Positions 20,946 through 28,087 of a DNA stretch of 31,061 bases are shown one piece after another. Each line of letters starts with the position of its first letter. Position 1 is the first letter of the stretch. Origin of the DNA: UBA10003 sp964365025 (GTDB taxonomy: Bacteria > Patescibacteriota > Patescibacteriia > Magasanikbacterales > UBA10003); NCBI GenBank assembly GCA_964365025.1, contig CAYIOJ010000007.1, forward strand, positions 1-31,061. Direction: 5' to 3'. The notes beneath the pieces were generated by a model, which saw only the letters and a list, made by a program, of their open reading frames with translations, searched no databases and was not told the DNA's origin. The position numbers and the translations under genes are program-made.

Positions 20946-22583
20946 ATGCAACAAGCAGACCCCAACATCAAATATTTTCTTTATGTACGCAAATCCTCGG
21001 AAAGTGAAGATAGGCAGGTACAATCCATTGAAGATCAAATTAATCGGCTAAAAGAAATAGCTAAAGATTTGGGATTGGATATTGTCAGAGTTTTCACCGA
21101 GGCCAAGTCGGCTAAGCAGCCAAATAATCGTCCGGTCTTTGAGGACATGTTAAACAAGATTGAGCAGGGTAAAGCCGAGGGTATACTTTGTTGGCAAATT
21201 AATCGTTTGTCTCGTAATCCAGTGGATAGCGGCAAAATCAGTTGGTTTTTACAAAAAGGAATTATTAAAGTAATTCAGACGATTGATAAACAATATTTCC
21301 CCGAGGATAATGTCATAATGTTGAGCGTGGAGAGCGGGATGGCTAATCAATTTATTTTAGATTTGAGAAAAAATACTCTCCGTGGACTGGAAGGCAAAAT
21401 TCAGAGAGGATGGTATCCGGGGAAAGCTTCTTTTGGATATTTGAATGATGTTATAAATAAAACTATAATTAAAGACCCGGAGAGATTTCAATTAGTTAGA
21501 AAAATGTGGGACTTGATGCTTGCCGGTAATTATAATCCTCCAAAAATTTTAAATATTGCCAACAATGAATGGGGAATGCTGACAATCAAAAGTAAAAGAA
21601 AAGGCGGAAAACCGATATGTTGTAGTGAAATTTATCGGATTTTCAACGATCCTTTTTATTATGGCCATTTTAAATACAAGGGCAAACTTTTTAAAGGTCT
21701 TCACGAACCAATGATAACTCTTGAAGAATTTGAAAGAGTGCAAGAATTATTGGGCAGAAAAGGTAAGCCGCGGCCAAAAAATCATGAGTTTTCTTTTACC
21801 GGGATTATTAGGTGCGGACATTGCGGATGTTTGGTTACAGCCGAGGAGAAAAAGAAATTTATCAAAAGTACTAAAGAATTTGCCACTTATGTTTATTATC
21901 GTTGTACCAGAAAAAAACGTGAAATAGGGTGTCACGAACCATCTGTGAGATTGAAAGATTTGGAAAAGCAGATTGTGGCCGAGATTGAAAAATATACCAT
22001 TCCTTCCGAATTTAAAGATTGGGCTTTGGAAGTAATTAGTGGGCGCAATAATCAGGAAATTGAAACTCGTAGTCAGGCCTATGAGATGTTAAACAAAAAT
22101 TATTTAGAATTGCAGAAGCAATTAGATAATCTTACCAAGTTGAGATTAAGAGAATTGATTAGTGATGATGAGTTTGTTAAAGAGAGGACGGATTTACAAA
22201 ATCAGATTACTAAAATTAGGGAGAAACTTGGACAAACTCAGGATAGGGGGCAGAATTGGGTGAATTTGGTGGAAAAGGCGTTTAATTTCGCGGCCTACGC
22301 GCGCGAGGCCTTTGTTAGGGGTGATTTGCAGGTTAAGCGGGAGATATTTTCGGCTTTAGGCCAGAGCTTTGTCTTAACCAACAGCCAATTGAGAATAGAA
22401 CCAATGGAATGGTTAGTTCCTATTTCTAACCTTGCCAAAATGAAGGAAAATGAACCAGTTAGGTTAGAACCAACGAATTTTGCCTCTAATAACGCAAAAA
22501 GCAGGGTTTTTGACCCTACTATTGCGTTATGGGGTGGCCAACGGGAATTGAACCCGTACTGCGAGTGCCACAAACTCGCGTGA
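20946..22583 (+). CDS. Large serine recombinase (integrase), C-terminus altered by integration
   Basis: 545 residues as it stands. Resolvase domain with Y13-V-R-K-S17 (nucleophile Ser17), S-I-E-D-Q, and I-N-R-L-S-R (85-90). A recombinase domain follows (about 160-270: G-K-A-S-F-G-Y, E-I-Y-R-I-F-N-D-P-F-Y-Y-G). Then a zinc ribbon with C290-x2-C293 and C320...C329, and a coiled coil (about 370-430). Such enzymes cut two attachment sites and exchange them via a Ser-DNA bond. The last 15 residues (after W529-G530) are read from the tRNA-His gene in antisense. The original tail lies at 11380-11466. It probably integrates and excises this element. The start follows a structured leader; no SD. Confidence 0.9.
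   Translation: MQQADPNIKYFLYVRKSSESEDRQVQSIEDQINRLKEIAKDLGLDIVRVFTEAKSAKQPNNRPVFEDMLNKIEQGKAEGILCWQINRLSRNPVDSGKISWFLQKGIIKVIQTIDKQYFPEDNVIMLSVESGMANQFILDLRKNTLRGLEGKIQRGWYPGKASFGYLNDVINKTIIKDPERFQLVRKMWDLMLAGNYNPPKILNIANNEWGMLTIKSKRKGGKPICCSEIYRIFNDPFYYGHFKYKGKLFKGLHEPMITLEEFERVQELLGRKGKPRPKNHEFSFTGIIRCGHCGCLVTAEEKKKFIKSTKEFATYVYYRCTRKKREIGCHEPSVRLKDLEKQIVAEIEKYTIPSEFKDWALEVISGRNNQEIETRSQAYEMLNKNYLELQKQLDNLTKLRLRELISDDEFVKERTDLQNQITKIREKLGQTQDRGQNWVNLVEKAFNFAAYAREAFVRGDLQVKREIFSALGQSFVLTNSQLRIEPMEWLVPISNLAKMKENEPVRLEPTNFASNNAKSRVFDPTIALWGGQRELNPYCECHKLA
22489..22530. repeat. Nested palindrome at the right end of the element
   Basis: ATAACGCAA (22489-22497) and TTGCGTTAT (22522-22530) form a perfect 9-bp outer stem. 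AGGGT/ACCCT (22503-22507 with 22513-22517) forms an inner stem. Its outer arm abuts the tRNA-His end, so it may be part of the attachment site. Confidence 0.7.
22496..22517 (-). terminator. Replacement terminator for tRNA-His transcript
   Basis: On the minus strand AGGGT-CAAAA-ACCCT is followed by GC and T5, about 12 bases after the tRNA 3' end. It belongs to the element, inside the recombinase frame, and would end the tRNA transcript now that the original terminator (11347-11376) is 11 kb away. Confidence 0.55.
22528..22535. other. attR core (TATGGGGT) in the 3' end of tRNA-His
   Basis: On the minus strand it reads ACCCCATA: the last six bases of tRNA-His (with CCA) plus TA. It is identical to 11378-11385. 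Confidence 0.78.
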
Positions 22584-22605
22584 TAACCATTTCACTATGG
22601 CCACC
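22530..22605 (-). tRNA. tRNA-His (GTG)
   Basis: Acceptor GTGGCCA/TGGCCAC with the extra G-1 paired with C73, diagnostic for histidine. Anticodon stem CGAGT/ACTCG with loop TTGTGGC (anticodon GTG). T-arm with G-T-T-C-A-A-T. CCA is encoded, unlike in tRNA-Arg and tRNA-Pro nearby; the CCA belongs to the attachment core. The recombinase CDS overlaps it by 54 bases on the opposite strand. Confidence 0.95.
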
Positions 22606-22610
22606 ATTTT

Positions 22611-22682
22611 TGACCTCGCGTGGAATCGAACCACGATCTAGGGATTAGAAGTCCCTCGTTCTATCCATTGAACTACGAGGCC
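22611..22682 (-). tRNA. tRNA-Arg (TCT)
   Basis: Acceptor GGCCTCG/CGAGGTC, anticodon stem AGGGA/TCCCT with loop CTTCTAA (anticodon TCT), G-T-T-C-G-A-T T-loop, discriminator A, no encoded CCA. Five bases separate it from tRNA-His and its 5' end contains the stop codon of the xer gene. It is therefore probably processed from the same transcript. Confidence 0.95.
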
Positions 22683-23614
22683 GTTTTTCTTCCGTGAAAA
22701 TTTTTAAACACCTCGCGCAGGCCTTTGTTTGTCACATGGGTGTAAATTTGCGTAGTGGTAATGGAAGAATGACCCAGCATTTCTTGCACACTGCGGATGT
22801 CCGCCCCGTTTTGCAATAAATCCGTGGCGTAGGAATGGCGCAAAACATGCGGAGTGATGTTTTTGGTAATGCCGGCCATTTTGGAATATCTTTTGATAAG
22901 CCGTTGCACGCTGCGCGGAGTCAACTTTTCCCAATCCTTGTTTTTCATCTTTTTTTTGTCTCGCTGATTGTGCGCGCGGTCAAGTGGTATGAAAATAAAA
23001 GGATTGAAATCGCGCCTCGCTTCCAGGTATTTGGCCAGCCAGAATTTCGCTTGATTGGATAAAAAGACCACGCGCCATTTGCCGCCTTTGCCTTTGACGG
23101 TAAACTCTTCCTTCTTAAGGTTTATATCATCTTTTTTAAGATTTGTCAATTCTGACACGCGCAGTCCGGTGCTGAAAAATAGCTCCAGTATGGCTTTATC
23201 GCGCGCTGAAGTGGAAGTTAGGTGGGTTAGCGGCGTTCCTAATAGCCGCTCCAAATCACTGCCTTCCAAAAAAGCAATCTGCCGGCCGGGCATTTTGGCT
23301 AATTCAATTTTTTCCGCCGCGAGCGTTTTGATGTCATTTTTAGCCAGGTATTTGAGAAACGAACGCAAGGCAATCAGATGGTAATTTTGCGTGGAAATTT
23401 TAATTGGATTTTTGGCTTGGTTGCTTTGGCGATTAAGCCAGAGACGGAATTGGCGAATATTTTCCTGGGTGATGTCTATTGGCAATTTAATTTTGGCGAA
23501 ATTAAAAAAACGTTCCAGATAAAATTGATAATTGCGCACGGTCAAAGGCGAGCGATTTTTTTCGATTTCCAAATGCTCCAAAAAACGGCGGAGGTAGTCG
23601 TTGATGTTGGGCAT
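22673..23614 (-). CDS. XerC/XerD-type tyrosine recombinase
   Basis: 313 residues, usual length for the family. N-terminal SAM-like core-binding domain (1-105: L-T-V-R-N-Y-x-x-x-L). Catalytic residues are visible: R152 in T-G-L-R-V-S-E-L, lysine 174/176 in V-K-G-K-G-G-K, H256 and R259 in P-H-V-L-R-H-S-Y-A-T, H282 in L-G-H-S-S, and nucleophile Y291 in T-T-Q-I-Y-T-H. It resolves chromosome dimers at dif, or acts as the sole Xer in genomes with one copy; which one cannot be told. It is a host gene next to gyrA, outside the element. It has its own promoter, and its stop (TAG) is within tRNA-Arg. Confidence 0.9.
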   Translation of the reverse strand: MPNINDYLRRFLEHLEIEKNRSPLTVRNYQFYLERFFNFAKIKLPIDITQENIRQFRLWLNRQSNQAKNPIKISTQNYHLIALRSFLKYLAKNDIKTLAAEKIELAKMPGRQIAFLEGSDLERLLGTPLTHLTSTSARDKAILELFFSTGLRVSELTNLKKDDINLKKEEFTVKGKGGKWRVVFLSNQAKFWLAKYLEARRDFNPFIFIPLDRAHNQRDKKKMKNKDWEKLTPRSVQRLIKRYSKMAGITKNITPHVLRHSYATDLLQNGADIRSVQEMLGHSSITTTQIYTHVTNKGLREVFKNFHGRKTAS

Positions 23615-23667
23615 AAGAGCGAGATCACCACGCCTCGCATAGCTCGGCTCGTGATGACTTTGTGTGT

Positions 23668-23696
23668 ATTATACGACACTCGCAGAAAACAGGCAA
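23668..23696 (-). promoter_or_regulatory. Promoter of the xer-tRNA-Arg-tRNA-His unit
   Basis: Minus strand TTGCCT (23691-23696), 17 bases, TATAAT (23668-23673). The ~46-base leader contains complementary ATCAC and GTGAT arms around G/C-rich arms. Confidence 0.7.
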
Positions 23697-23697
23697 A

Positions 23698-23726
23698 CAA
23701 AAAATTCCGCTTGCACGGAACTTTTT
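23698..23726 (-). terminator. Intrinsic terminator of gyrA
   Basis: Minus strand AAAAGTTCCG-TGCAAG-CGGAATTTTTT, ten bases after the gyrA stop and just upstream of the next promoter. Confidence 0.85.
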
Positions 23727-23735
23727 GTCATTTGT

Positions 23736-26234
23736 TTACACCAGTGTCACGCTGGCAACTTTATCGCCATCTTCTTTAAAGCGCATCAGGCGCACGCCTT
23801 GCGTGGCGCGGCCCAAAACCGATACTGTGCCAAACGGCAGGCGGATTATCTGGCCTTTGGTGGACATTACCATTAAATCCCTTTCATCTTTGGCATTGAC
23901 CACATAAGCGCCTATGAGCTGGCCTGTTTTTTTCGTTACTTTGGAGGTCTTGATACCCGAACCGCCGCGGCCTTGCAAGCGATATTGTCCCAATGGAGTT
24001 CGTTTGCCCAAGCCCTCTTCGGAAATAATAAAGAGTTGGAAGTTTTTGGCTTGTGTTGGCTCCACTATATCCATTCCCACAATTACATCTTTGCCTTTCA
24101 GGCGCATGCCGCGCACGCCGGAGGCGTTTCGTCCCATGGCGCGAATGGCTTTTTCTTTGAATCTGATGGATTGGCCGTTGGCTGTCACAATCATTATTTC
24201 ATCAGAGCCGGTGGACGGCTTAACCCATTGCAGTAAGTCCTCGCTTTTTAATTTCAATGCGATAAGGCCTGAACGGCGGACATTGGAAAGATCTTTCAAA
24301 TCAACTTTTTTAATAACACCATTGCGTGTCACCATTACCAGATATTTGTAATCGCCCAAATCAGACATTGATAATACAGCCGACACCTTTTCATCAGGCG
24401 CCAATTGCAAAAAGTTCACAATGGCCTGGCCTTTGGCAGTGCGAGAACCGAGCGGCACATCATAGGCCTTGAGTTGAAATGCTCGGCCTTTGGTGGTGAA
24501 AAATAGCAAATCCGCGTGCGTGGAGGTGGTAAAGAGCTGTTCCACCACGTCCTCTTCTTTGGTGGTAACGCCGATTACGCCCTTGCCCCCGCGGCCTTGC
24601 GTGCGGAATGTTTCCGGCGGCATCCGTTTGATATATCCGTCGCGGGTGATCATGACAATGGTGTCTTCATTCGGCACCAAGTCCTCCATGGAAAATTCTT
24701 TTACTCCGTGCGGTACCACTTGCGTGCGGCGTTCATCAGCATACTTGTCTTTTAATTCTTGAACTTCGGTTTTGATAATGCTTAAAATTCGTTTGGCAGA
24801 GGATAAAATTGCTTGCAATTCTTTGATTAATTCCAGTTTTTCTTTTAATTCATCATCAATTTTTTTTCGTTCCAAATTGGCCAATTGTTGGAGTTTCATT
24901 TCCAAAATCGCCAAAGATTGAATTTCCGTCAGCCGGAATTGTTTCATTAAATTCGTTTTGGCTTCCTCTTTGTCTTTGGATTTTTTAATGGTTTTGATTA
25001 CCGCGTCAATGTTATCCAAAGCGATTTTTAAGCCCTTTAAAATATGCGCGCGTTCTTCGGCTTTTTTCAAATCAAATTCCGTGCGACGGCGCACCACCAC
25101 CTGGCGATGTTTGATGTATTCTTCCAAGATATTTTTCAGATTCAACACGCGCGGCTGGATGCCGTCCACCAAAGCCAGCATGTTTAGGTGAAATGTTTCT
25201 TGGAGTTGCGTAAGATTGAAAAGTTGGTTTAAAACCTTTTTGGGGTAAGAATCCTTTTTCAGTTCAATCACAATGCGCACCCCGTCTTTGTTGGATTCAT
25301 CGCGCAAATCCTTGATGCCTTCAATCTTTTTTTCATGCACCAAGTCGGCGATTTTTTCCACGAGCGTGGCTTTGTTGATTTGGTACGGAATTTCAGTAAC
25401 AATTATTTTGTATAGACCGGCTTTATCTTCCACTATTTCGGTTTTGGCGCGCGTAACCACGCGGCCGCGGCCGGTGGCATAGGCCTGGGTGATTTCTTTT
25501 TTATCATAAATTATGCCGCCGGTTGGAAAATCAGGGCCTTTGACAAACTCGGTCAAGTCCTCCACATCAGCGTCAGGGTGTTCAATTAAATGATTGATGG
25601 CCGAGCAAAGTTCACCCAAATTATGCGGCGGAATACTTGTGGCCATACCCACCGCAATACCCATAGTGCCGTTGAGGAGTAGATTTGGCAAACGAGCCGG
25701 GAATACTGTCGGTTCCATGTGCATGCCATCGTAGTTTGGCACGAAATTGACCGTGTCGCGTTCAATGTCAGTGAGAATTTCTTCGGAAATGTGAGCGAGT
25801 TTTGCTTCTGTATAACGATAGGCCGCAGCAGAATCCCCGTCCATACTTCCCCAGTTGCCTTGTCCATTTACTAATGGATATCGTAGAGAGAATTCTTGAG
25901 CCATGCGTACCATTGAATCGTAAACTGCAGTGTCGCCATGAGGATGGAATTTGCCCAAAACTTCACCAACAATCGTTGCCGATTTTTTAAATTTTGCGCT
26001 TGGTCTTAAACCCATATTCCACATCGCATAAAGAATGCGGCGGTGCACCGGTTTTAGGCCGTCGCGCACGTCAGGCAAGGCGCGCGAAATTATCACGGAC
26101 ATGGCATAGTCCAGATAGGAGTTTTGTACTTCGGTAACAATGGGCTGGTTGATCAGCCGGCCGACCGGATTGGCGGAAATTTCATCCGATGCGACTTTTT
26201 GGGGATTTGGCTTGGAGATTTTTTTCATACTCAC
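23736..26234 (-). CDS. gyrA: DNA gyrase subunit A
   Basis: 832 residues. V-G-R-L-I-N-Q-P-I-V (24-33), Y-L-D-Y-A-M-S-V-I-I-S-R-A-L-P-D-V-R-D-G-L-K-P-V-H-R-R near residues 40-66, and K-F-H-P-H-G-D in the quinolone-resistance region. The active-site R140-Y141-T matches E. coli Arg121-Tyr122. A long coiled tower follows (about 370-500). The C-terminal six-blade domain begins with a perfect GyrA box Q-G-R-G-G-K-G (546-552), which supports wrapping and so gyrase rather than topoisomerase IV. It breaks and passes DNA to make negative supercoils, with GyrB as ATPase. The start overlaps the upstream gene by four bases (ATGA). Confidence 0.97.
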   Translation of the reverse strand: MSMKKISKPNPQKVASDEISANPVGRLINQPIVTEVQNSYLDYAMSVIISRALPDVRDGLKPVHRRILYAMWNMGLRPSAKFKKSATIVGEVLGKFHPHGDTAVYDSMVRMAQEFSLRYPLVNGQGNWGSMDGDSAAAYRYTEAKLAHISEEILTDIERDTVNFVPNYDGMHMEPTVFPARLPNLLLNGTMGIAVGMATSIPPHNLGELCSAINHLIEHPDADVEDLTEFVKGPDFPTGGIIYDKKEITQAYATGRGRVVTRAKTEIVEDKAGLYKIIVTEIPYQINKATLVEKIADLVHEKKIEGIKDLRDESNKDGVRIVIELKKDSYPKKVLNQLFNLTQLQETFHLNMLALVDGIQPRVLNLKNILEEYIKHRQVVVRRRTEFDLKKAEERAHILKGLKIALDNIDAVIKTIKKSKDKEEAKTNLMKQFRLTEIQSLAILEMKLQQLANLERKKIDDELKEKLELIKELQAILSSAKRILSIIKTEVQELKDKYADERRTQVVPHGVKEFSMEDLVPNEDTIVMITRDGYIKRMPPETFRTQGRGGKGVIGVTTKEEDVVEQLFTTSTHADLLFFTTKGRAFQLKAYDVPLGSRTAKGQAIVNFLQLAPDEKVSAVLSMSDLGDYKYLVMVTRNGVIKKVDLKDLSNVRRSGLIALKLKSEDLLQWVKPSTGSDEIMIVTANGQSIRFKEKAIRAMGRNASGVRGMRLKGKDVIVGMDIVEPTQAKNFQLFIISEEGLGKRTPLGQYRLQGRGGSGIKTSKVTKKTGQLIGAYVVNAKDERDLMVMSTKGQIIRLPFGTVSVLGRATQGVRLMRFKEDGDKVASVTLV

Positions 26235-26668
26235 TTGTTTTCAATTTTCTTTTTTAATTCATTGATTTGTTCAGTATTCAGCGTCTCGGTTGGCGCGACC
26301 GCGGAAGCCGCGGCGGCATTTTTGATAATGTTTTCCAGCTTTTTCATTTCCGCCGCCTTGGCCTGTCCATTTTTTAAAATATCCGACAGTTCGCCTTTAT
26401 TTAAAAAACTTAAATCTTCTTTTACCGCGCCGGTATTTTGAAAAGTTTGTTTTATTTGCAAAATCCAAAGGCCGATTAAAAAAGCCATTACCGCAATTAC
26501 TCCGCTCCACATTAAAATTTGCCGTTTGCGCAAGTCCGGCTCTTGCTCGGCAGGAGTAATGGTTTGGGGCGCGCGCGCCATAATTTCGGAGATTGGCGCT
26601 TCGCGATAAAACATGGTGGGAAAATCAATTTTTTTGGCTTTTTTTTGTTTTGTTTTTTGGCGCGGCAT
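26231..26668 (-). CDS. Single-helix membrane protein of unknown function, coupled to gyrA
   Basis: 145 residues. A very basic start (K-T-K-Q-K-K-A-K-K), a ~45-residue cytoplasmic region, one helix (about 51-71: W-S-G-V-I-A-V-M-A-F-L-I-G-L-W-I-L) and an exported alanine- and lysine-rich helical part. No family recognised. It overlaps gyrA by the ATGA sequence and follows the MBL-fold gene by three bases, so the three are co-transcribed from 27332-27360. Confidence 0.65.
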   Translation of the reverse strand: MPRQKTKQKKAKKIDFPTMFYREAPISEIMARAPQTITPAEQEPDLRKRQILMWSGVIAVMAFLIGLWILQIKQTFQNTGAVKEDLSFLNKGELSDILKNGQAKAAEMKKLENIIKNAAAASAVAPTETLNTEQINELKKKIENK

Positions 26669-26671
26669 AAT

Positions 26672-27301
26672 TTATGATTTTTCCAATAACACCAATCGGG
26701 TTTCTTCTTGCGGCAGATCGCGTTTGCTGACTTTTAATTTTGGCAGCCATTCTTTTTCTTTTTGTCCCAAGAGCTTGGCAAATTTATCCACCGGTTCGCC
26801 GGGTAATTTGCCGCTAGGCGGATTAAAAGAGTGCGGTATGACAATGCGCGGTTCCAGCTGATTGGCCAAGTCCGAGGCTTCGTTCGCGTCTAAGATATTG
26901 CCACCGCCGCAAGGCAGCAGAAGAACATCAATCAGACCTAATTTGTCCACCATTTCTTCGTTGACGATTCCTTTGAAATTGCCAAAAAAGACCGTGCAGA
27001 CATTTTCCGTGTCAAAATGAAAAACCAATTGCGGTTCTTTGGGATTTTTGGAAATATCAATGGCATAAACCATTACTCCGCGGACTTCATATTCGCCAGG
27101 ACTCGCAATAACAAACGGTTCGCCGCTCAAGGTAATGGTATTTTTGTCTCCGGAGCCTAATAGCACCAGGTCGCTTTTGAGGTTGCGCGGCAAATCGGCC
27201 TTGGGTTCAAGATAAGGATTTAAAAGAATAACCACCTCGTCGCGCCAAGGTGTTTTAGTCTCAATTTTAAAGGCAGAATGACCAAACCAAGATATGTGCA
27301 T
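26672..27301 (-). CDS. MBL-fold protein lacking the metal-binding histidines
   Basis: 209 residues with the outline of the COG2220-type metallo-beta-lactamase fold: M-H-I-S-W-F-G-H-S-A-F-K-I near the start, I-A-S-P-G-E-Y-E-V-R-G (65-75), D-V-L-L-L-P-C-G-G-G, D-A-N-E-A, and P-R-I-V-I-P-H-S-F. Where family members have T/S-H-x-H-x-D-H, this protein reads L-G-S-G-D-K-N (48-54); only the aspartate remains. It is probably not a zinc hydrolase and may have a structural or binding role. First gene of the gyrA operon. Confidence 0.78.
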   Translation of the reverse strand: MHISWFGHSAFKIETKTPWRDEVVILLNPYLEPKADLPRNLKSDLVLLGSGDKNTITLSGEPFVIASPGEYEVRGVMVYAIDISKNPKEPQLVFHFDTENVCTVFFGNFKGIVNEEMVDKLGLIDVLLLPCGGGNILDANEASDLANQLEPRIVIPHSFNPPSGKLPGEPVDKFAKLLGQKEKEWLPKLKVSKRDLPQEETRLVLLEKS

Positions 27302-27331
27302 AGAAAATTTAGTGTTACTTTCTTTTGGACT

Positions 27332-27360
27332 ATTATACTATAATTTGGGCTGGGAGACAA
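27332..27360 (-). promoter_or_regulatory. Promoter of the MBL-fold / membrane protein / gyrA operon
   Basis: Minus strand TTGTCT (27355-27360), 17 bases, TATAAT (27332-27337). The predicted leader is ~25 bases. It lies immediately after the terminator of the upstream gene. Confidence 0.75.
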
Positions 27361-27370
27361 GGGGAAAATA

Positions 27371-27403
27371 TAAAAATCCCGACGTACGGTTACGTACATC
27401 GGG
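27371..27403 (-). terminator. Intrinsic terminator of the GC-rich gene 27714
   Basis: Minus strand CCCGATGTACG-TAAC-CGTACGTCGGG (one G-U) followed by ATTTTTAT. Confidence 0.9.
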
Positions 27404-27426
27404 GCGAAAGGTTGCTCCGGGAATGA

Positions 27427-27714
27427 TTATTCTTCGGCCGGAACTGGTGCGTCTGATAGTCGCATTTGTTCTTCTCGGTCAATTCGTTCTTGTTGGGCCT
27501 CGTAAGCATCCCGGCAATGACTGGGCATCATTACCGGCCACTTGTCGCCGGCCATGTCCGCCATCTGATCGCATTCGGCAAGCGTCTGCTGGAATTGCCT
27601 TTCCTGTTCCACCGGATCCCAACGCATATCGAGTATGACGGAGACGCTTACCATAAAGGTTGCGGAGTAAACAACTAGGAGGGCGAGAAATGTATTGGCA
27701 AGAAATCTGGACAT
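27427..27714 (-). CDS. GC-rich orphan gene: small signal-peptide or single-helix protein (95 aa)
   Basis: 95 residues. N-terminal helix (F-L-A-N-T-F-L-A-L-L-V-V-Y-S-A-T-F-M-V-S-V) acts as signal or anchor. The exported part is acidic and Q/E-rich with two cysteines (L-A-E-C-D-Q, S-H-C-R-D). No family recognised. AAAGGAG ends seven bases before ATG 27714, a strong SD rare in this window. It also has a promoter (27893-27921), a ~170-base leader and a terminator of its own. Base composition is clearly richer in G+C than the AT-rich neighbours, suggesting recent acquisition or unusual selection. The gene 29415-29825 shares all these traits. Confidence 0.65.
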   Translation of the reverse strand: MSRFLANTFLALLVVYSATFMVSVSVILDMRWDPVEQERQFQQTLAECDQMADMAGDKWPVMMPSHCRDAYEAQQERIDREEQMRLSDAPVPAEE

Positions 27715-27892
27715 TGAACATCTCCTTTCTGCGTTATGCAGATTGTTGTGGACTGCATTTATCAGCTTGGTGATCTGCCGGATATGTTAAGACGGCGGAT
27801 ATCAGAGATCCTCGCCATCAGCAGAGAGTTCAGGAAACCACGAGACACGCCAATCCAGGGGCATCGTTGTTGCCACTCCTTGTTCGTCAATT

Positions 27893-27921
27893 ATCCTAAC
27901 ATTTTTTGTGTACATGGTCAA
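27893..27921 (-). promoter_or_regulatory. Promoter and long leader of gene 27714
   Basis: Minus strand TTGACC (27916-27921), 17 bases, TAGGAT (27893-27898), with TG at the extended -10. The leader to 27715 is ~170 bases, GC-rich, and may fold. I could not fold it by hand into a clear single structure, and an open frame on its other strand looks accidental. Confidence 0.6.
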
Positions 27922-27958
27922 TTTTTTGGACGATGATGCGCGCTCTGCATTCGCCCCA

Positions 27959-27987
27959 TTTACAAGTTAAAACAAATGATGTAAATT
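27959..27987 (+). promoter_or_regulatory. Promoter of tRNA-Pro and probably of the following operon
   Basis: TTTACA (27959-27964), 17 bases, TAAATT (27982-27987). Transcription would start about five bases before the tRNA. Confidence 0.5.
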
Positions 27988-27999
27988 AAGAGATATTGT

Positions 28000-28073
28000 C
28001 GGGCTGTGGCTCAGTTGGCTAGAGCACCCCGTTTGGGACGGGGAGGCCGTGGGTTCAAGTCCCACCAGCCCGA
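28000..28073 (+). tRNA. tRNA-Pro (TGG)
   Basis: Acceptor CGGGCTG/CAGCCCG, anticodon stem CCCCG/CGGGG with loop TTTGGGA (anticodon TGG), T-arm GTGGG-TTCAAGT-CCCAC, discriminator A, no encoded CCA. T5 follows directly. The next start codon is 14 bases downstream, so the membrane-protein mRNA may be released by tRNA 3' processing. Confidence 0.96.
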
Positions 28074-28087
28074 TTTTTAAGCTCATT

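Larger units (their letters stand above)
11378..22535. mobile_element. Serine-recombinase integrative element inserted at the 3' end of tRNA-His
   Basis: Both ends carry TATGGGGT (11378-11385 and 22528-22535), 11,150 bp apart. At the right end this is the 3' end of tRNA-His read on the other strand. Joining the ends makes the recombinase frame continue through the core into the left end for another 26 codons after W-G. Removing the element places a hairpin terminator immediately after tRNA-His. Base composition inside is visibly more AT-rich than on either side. The left arm is minus-strand cargo (11497-17759); the right arm is plus-strand maintenance genes (18100-22583). The two arms diverge from 17833-18085. 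No capsid, tail or conjugation genes are seen, so the mode of spread is unknown. Confidence 0.86.

Noticed and set aside
22530..22532. Encoded CCA of tRNA-His as proof that the element brought it
   Set aside because: tRNA-Arg and tRNA-Pro lack CCA, but the CCA bases are in the core shared by both ends, so their source cannot be decided.
23736..26234. Several long plus-strand frames opposite gyrA
   Set aside because: gyrA is certain; the antisense frames show no promoter, start signal or known pattern.
27736..27936. 66-codon plus-strand frame between two divergent units
   Set aside because: It is antisense to the leader and promoter of gene 27714, with no SD or promoter of its own and no protein-like pattern.
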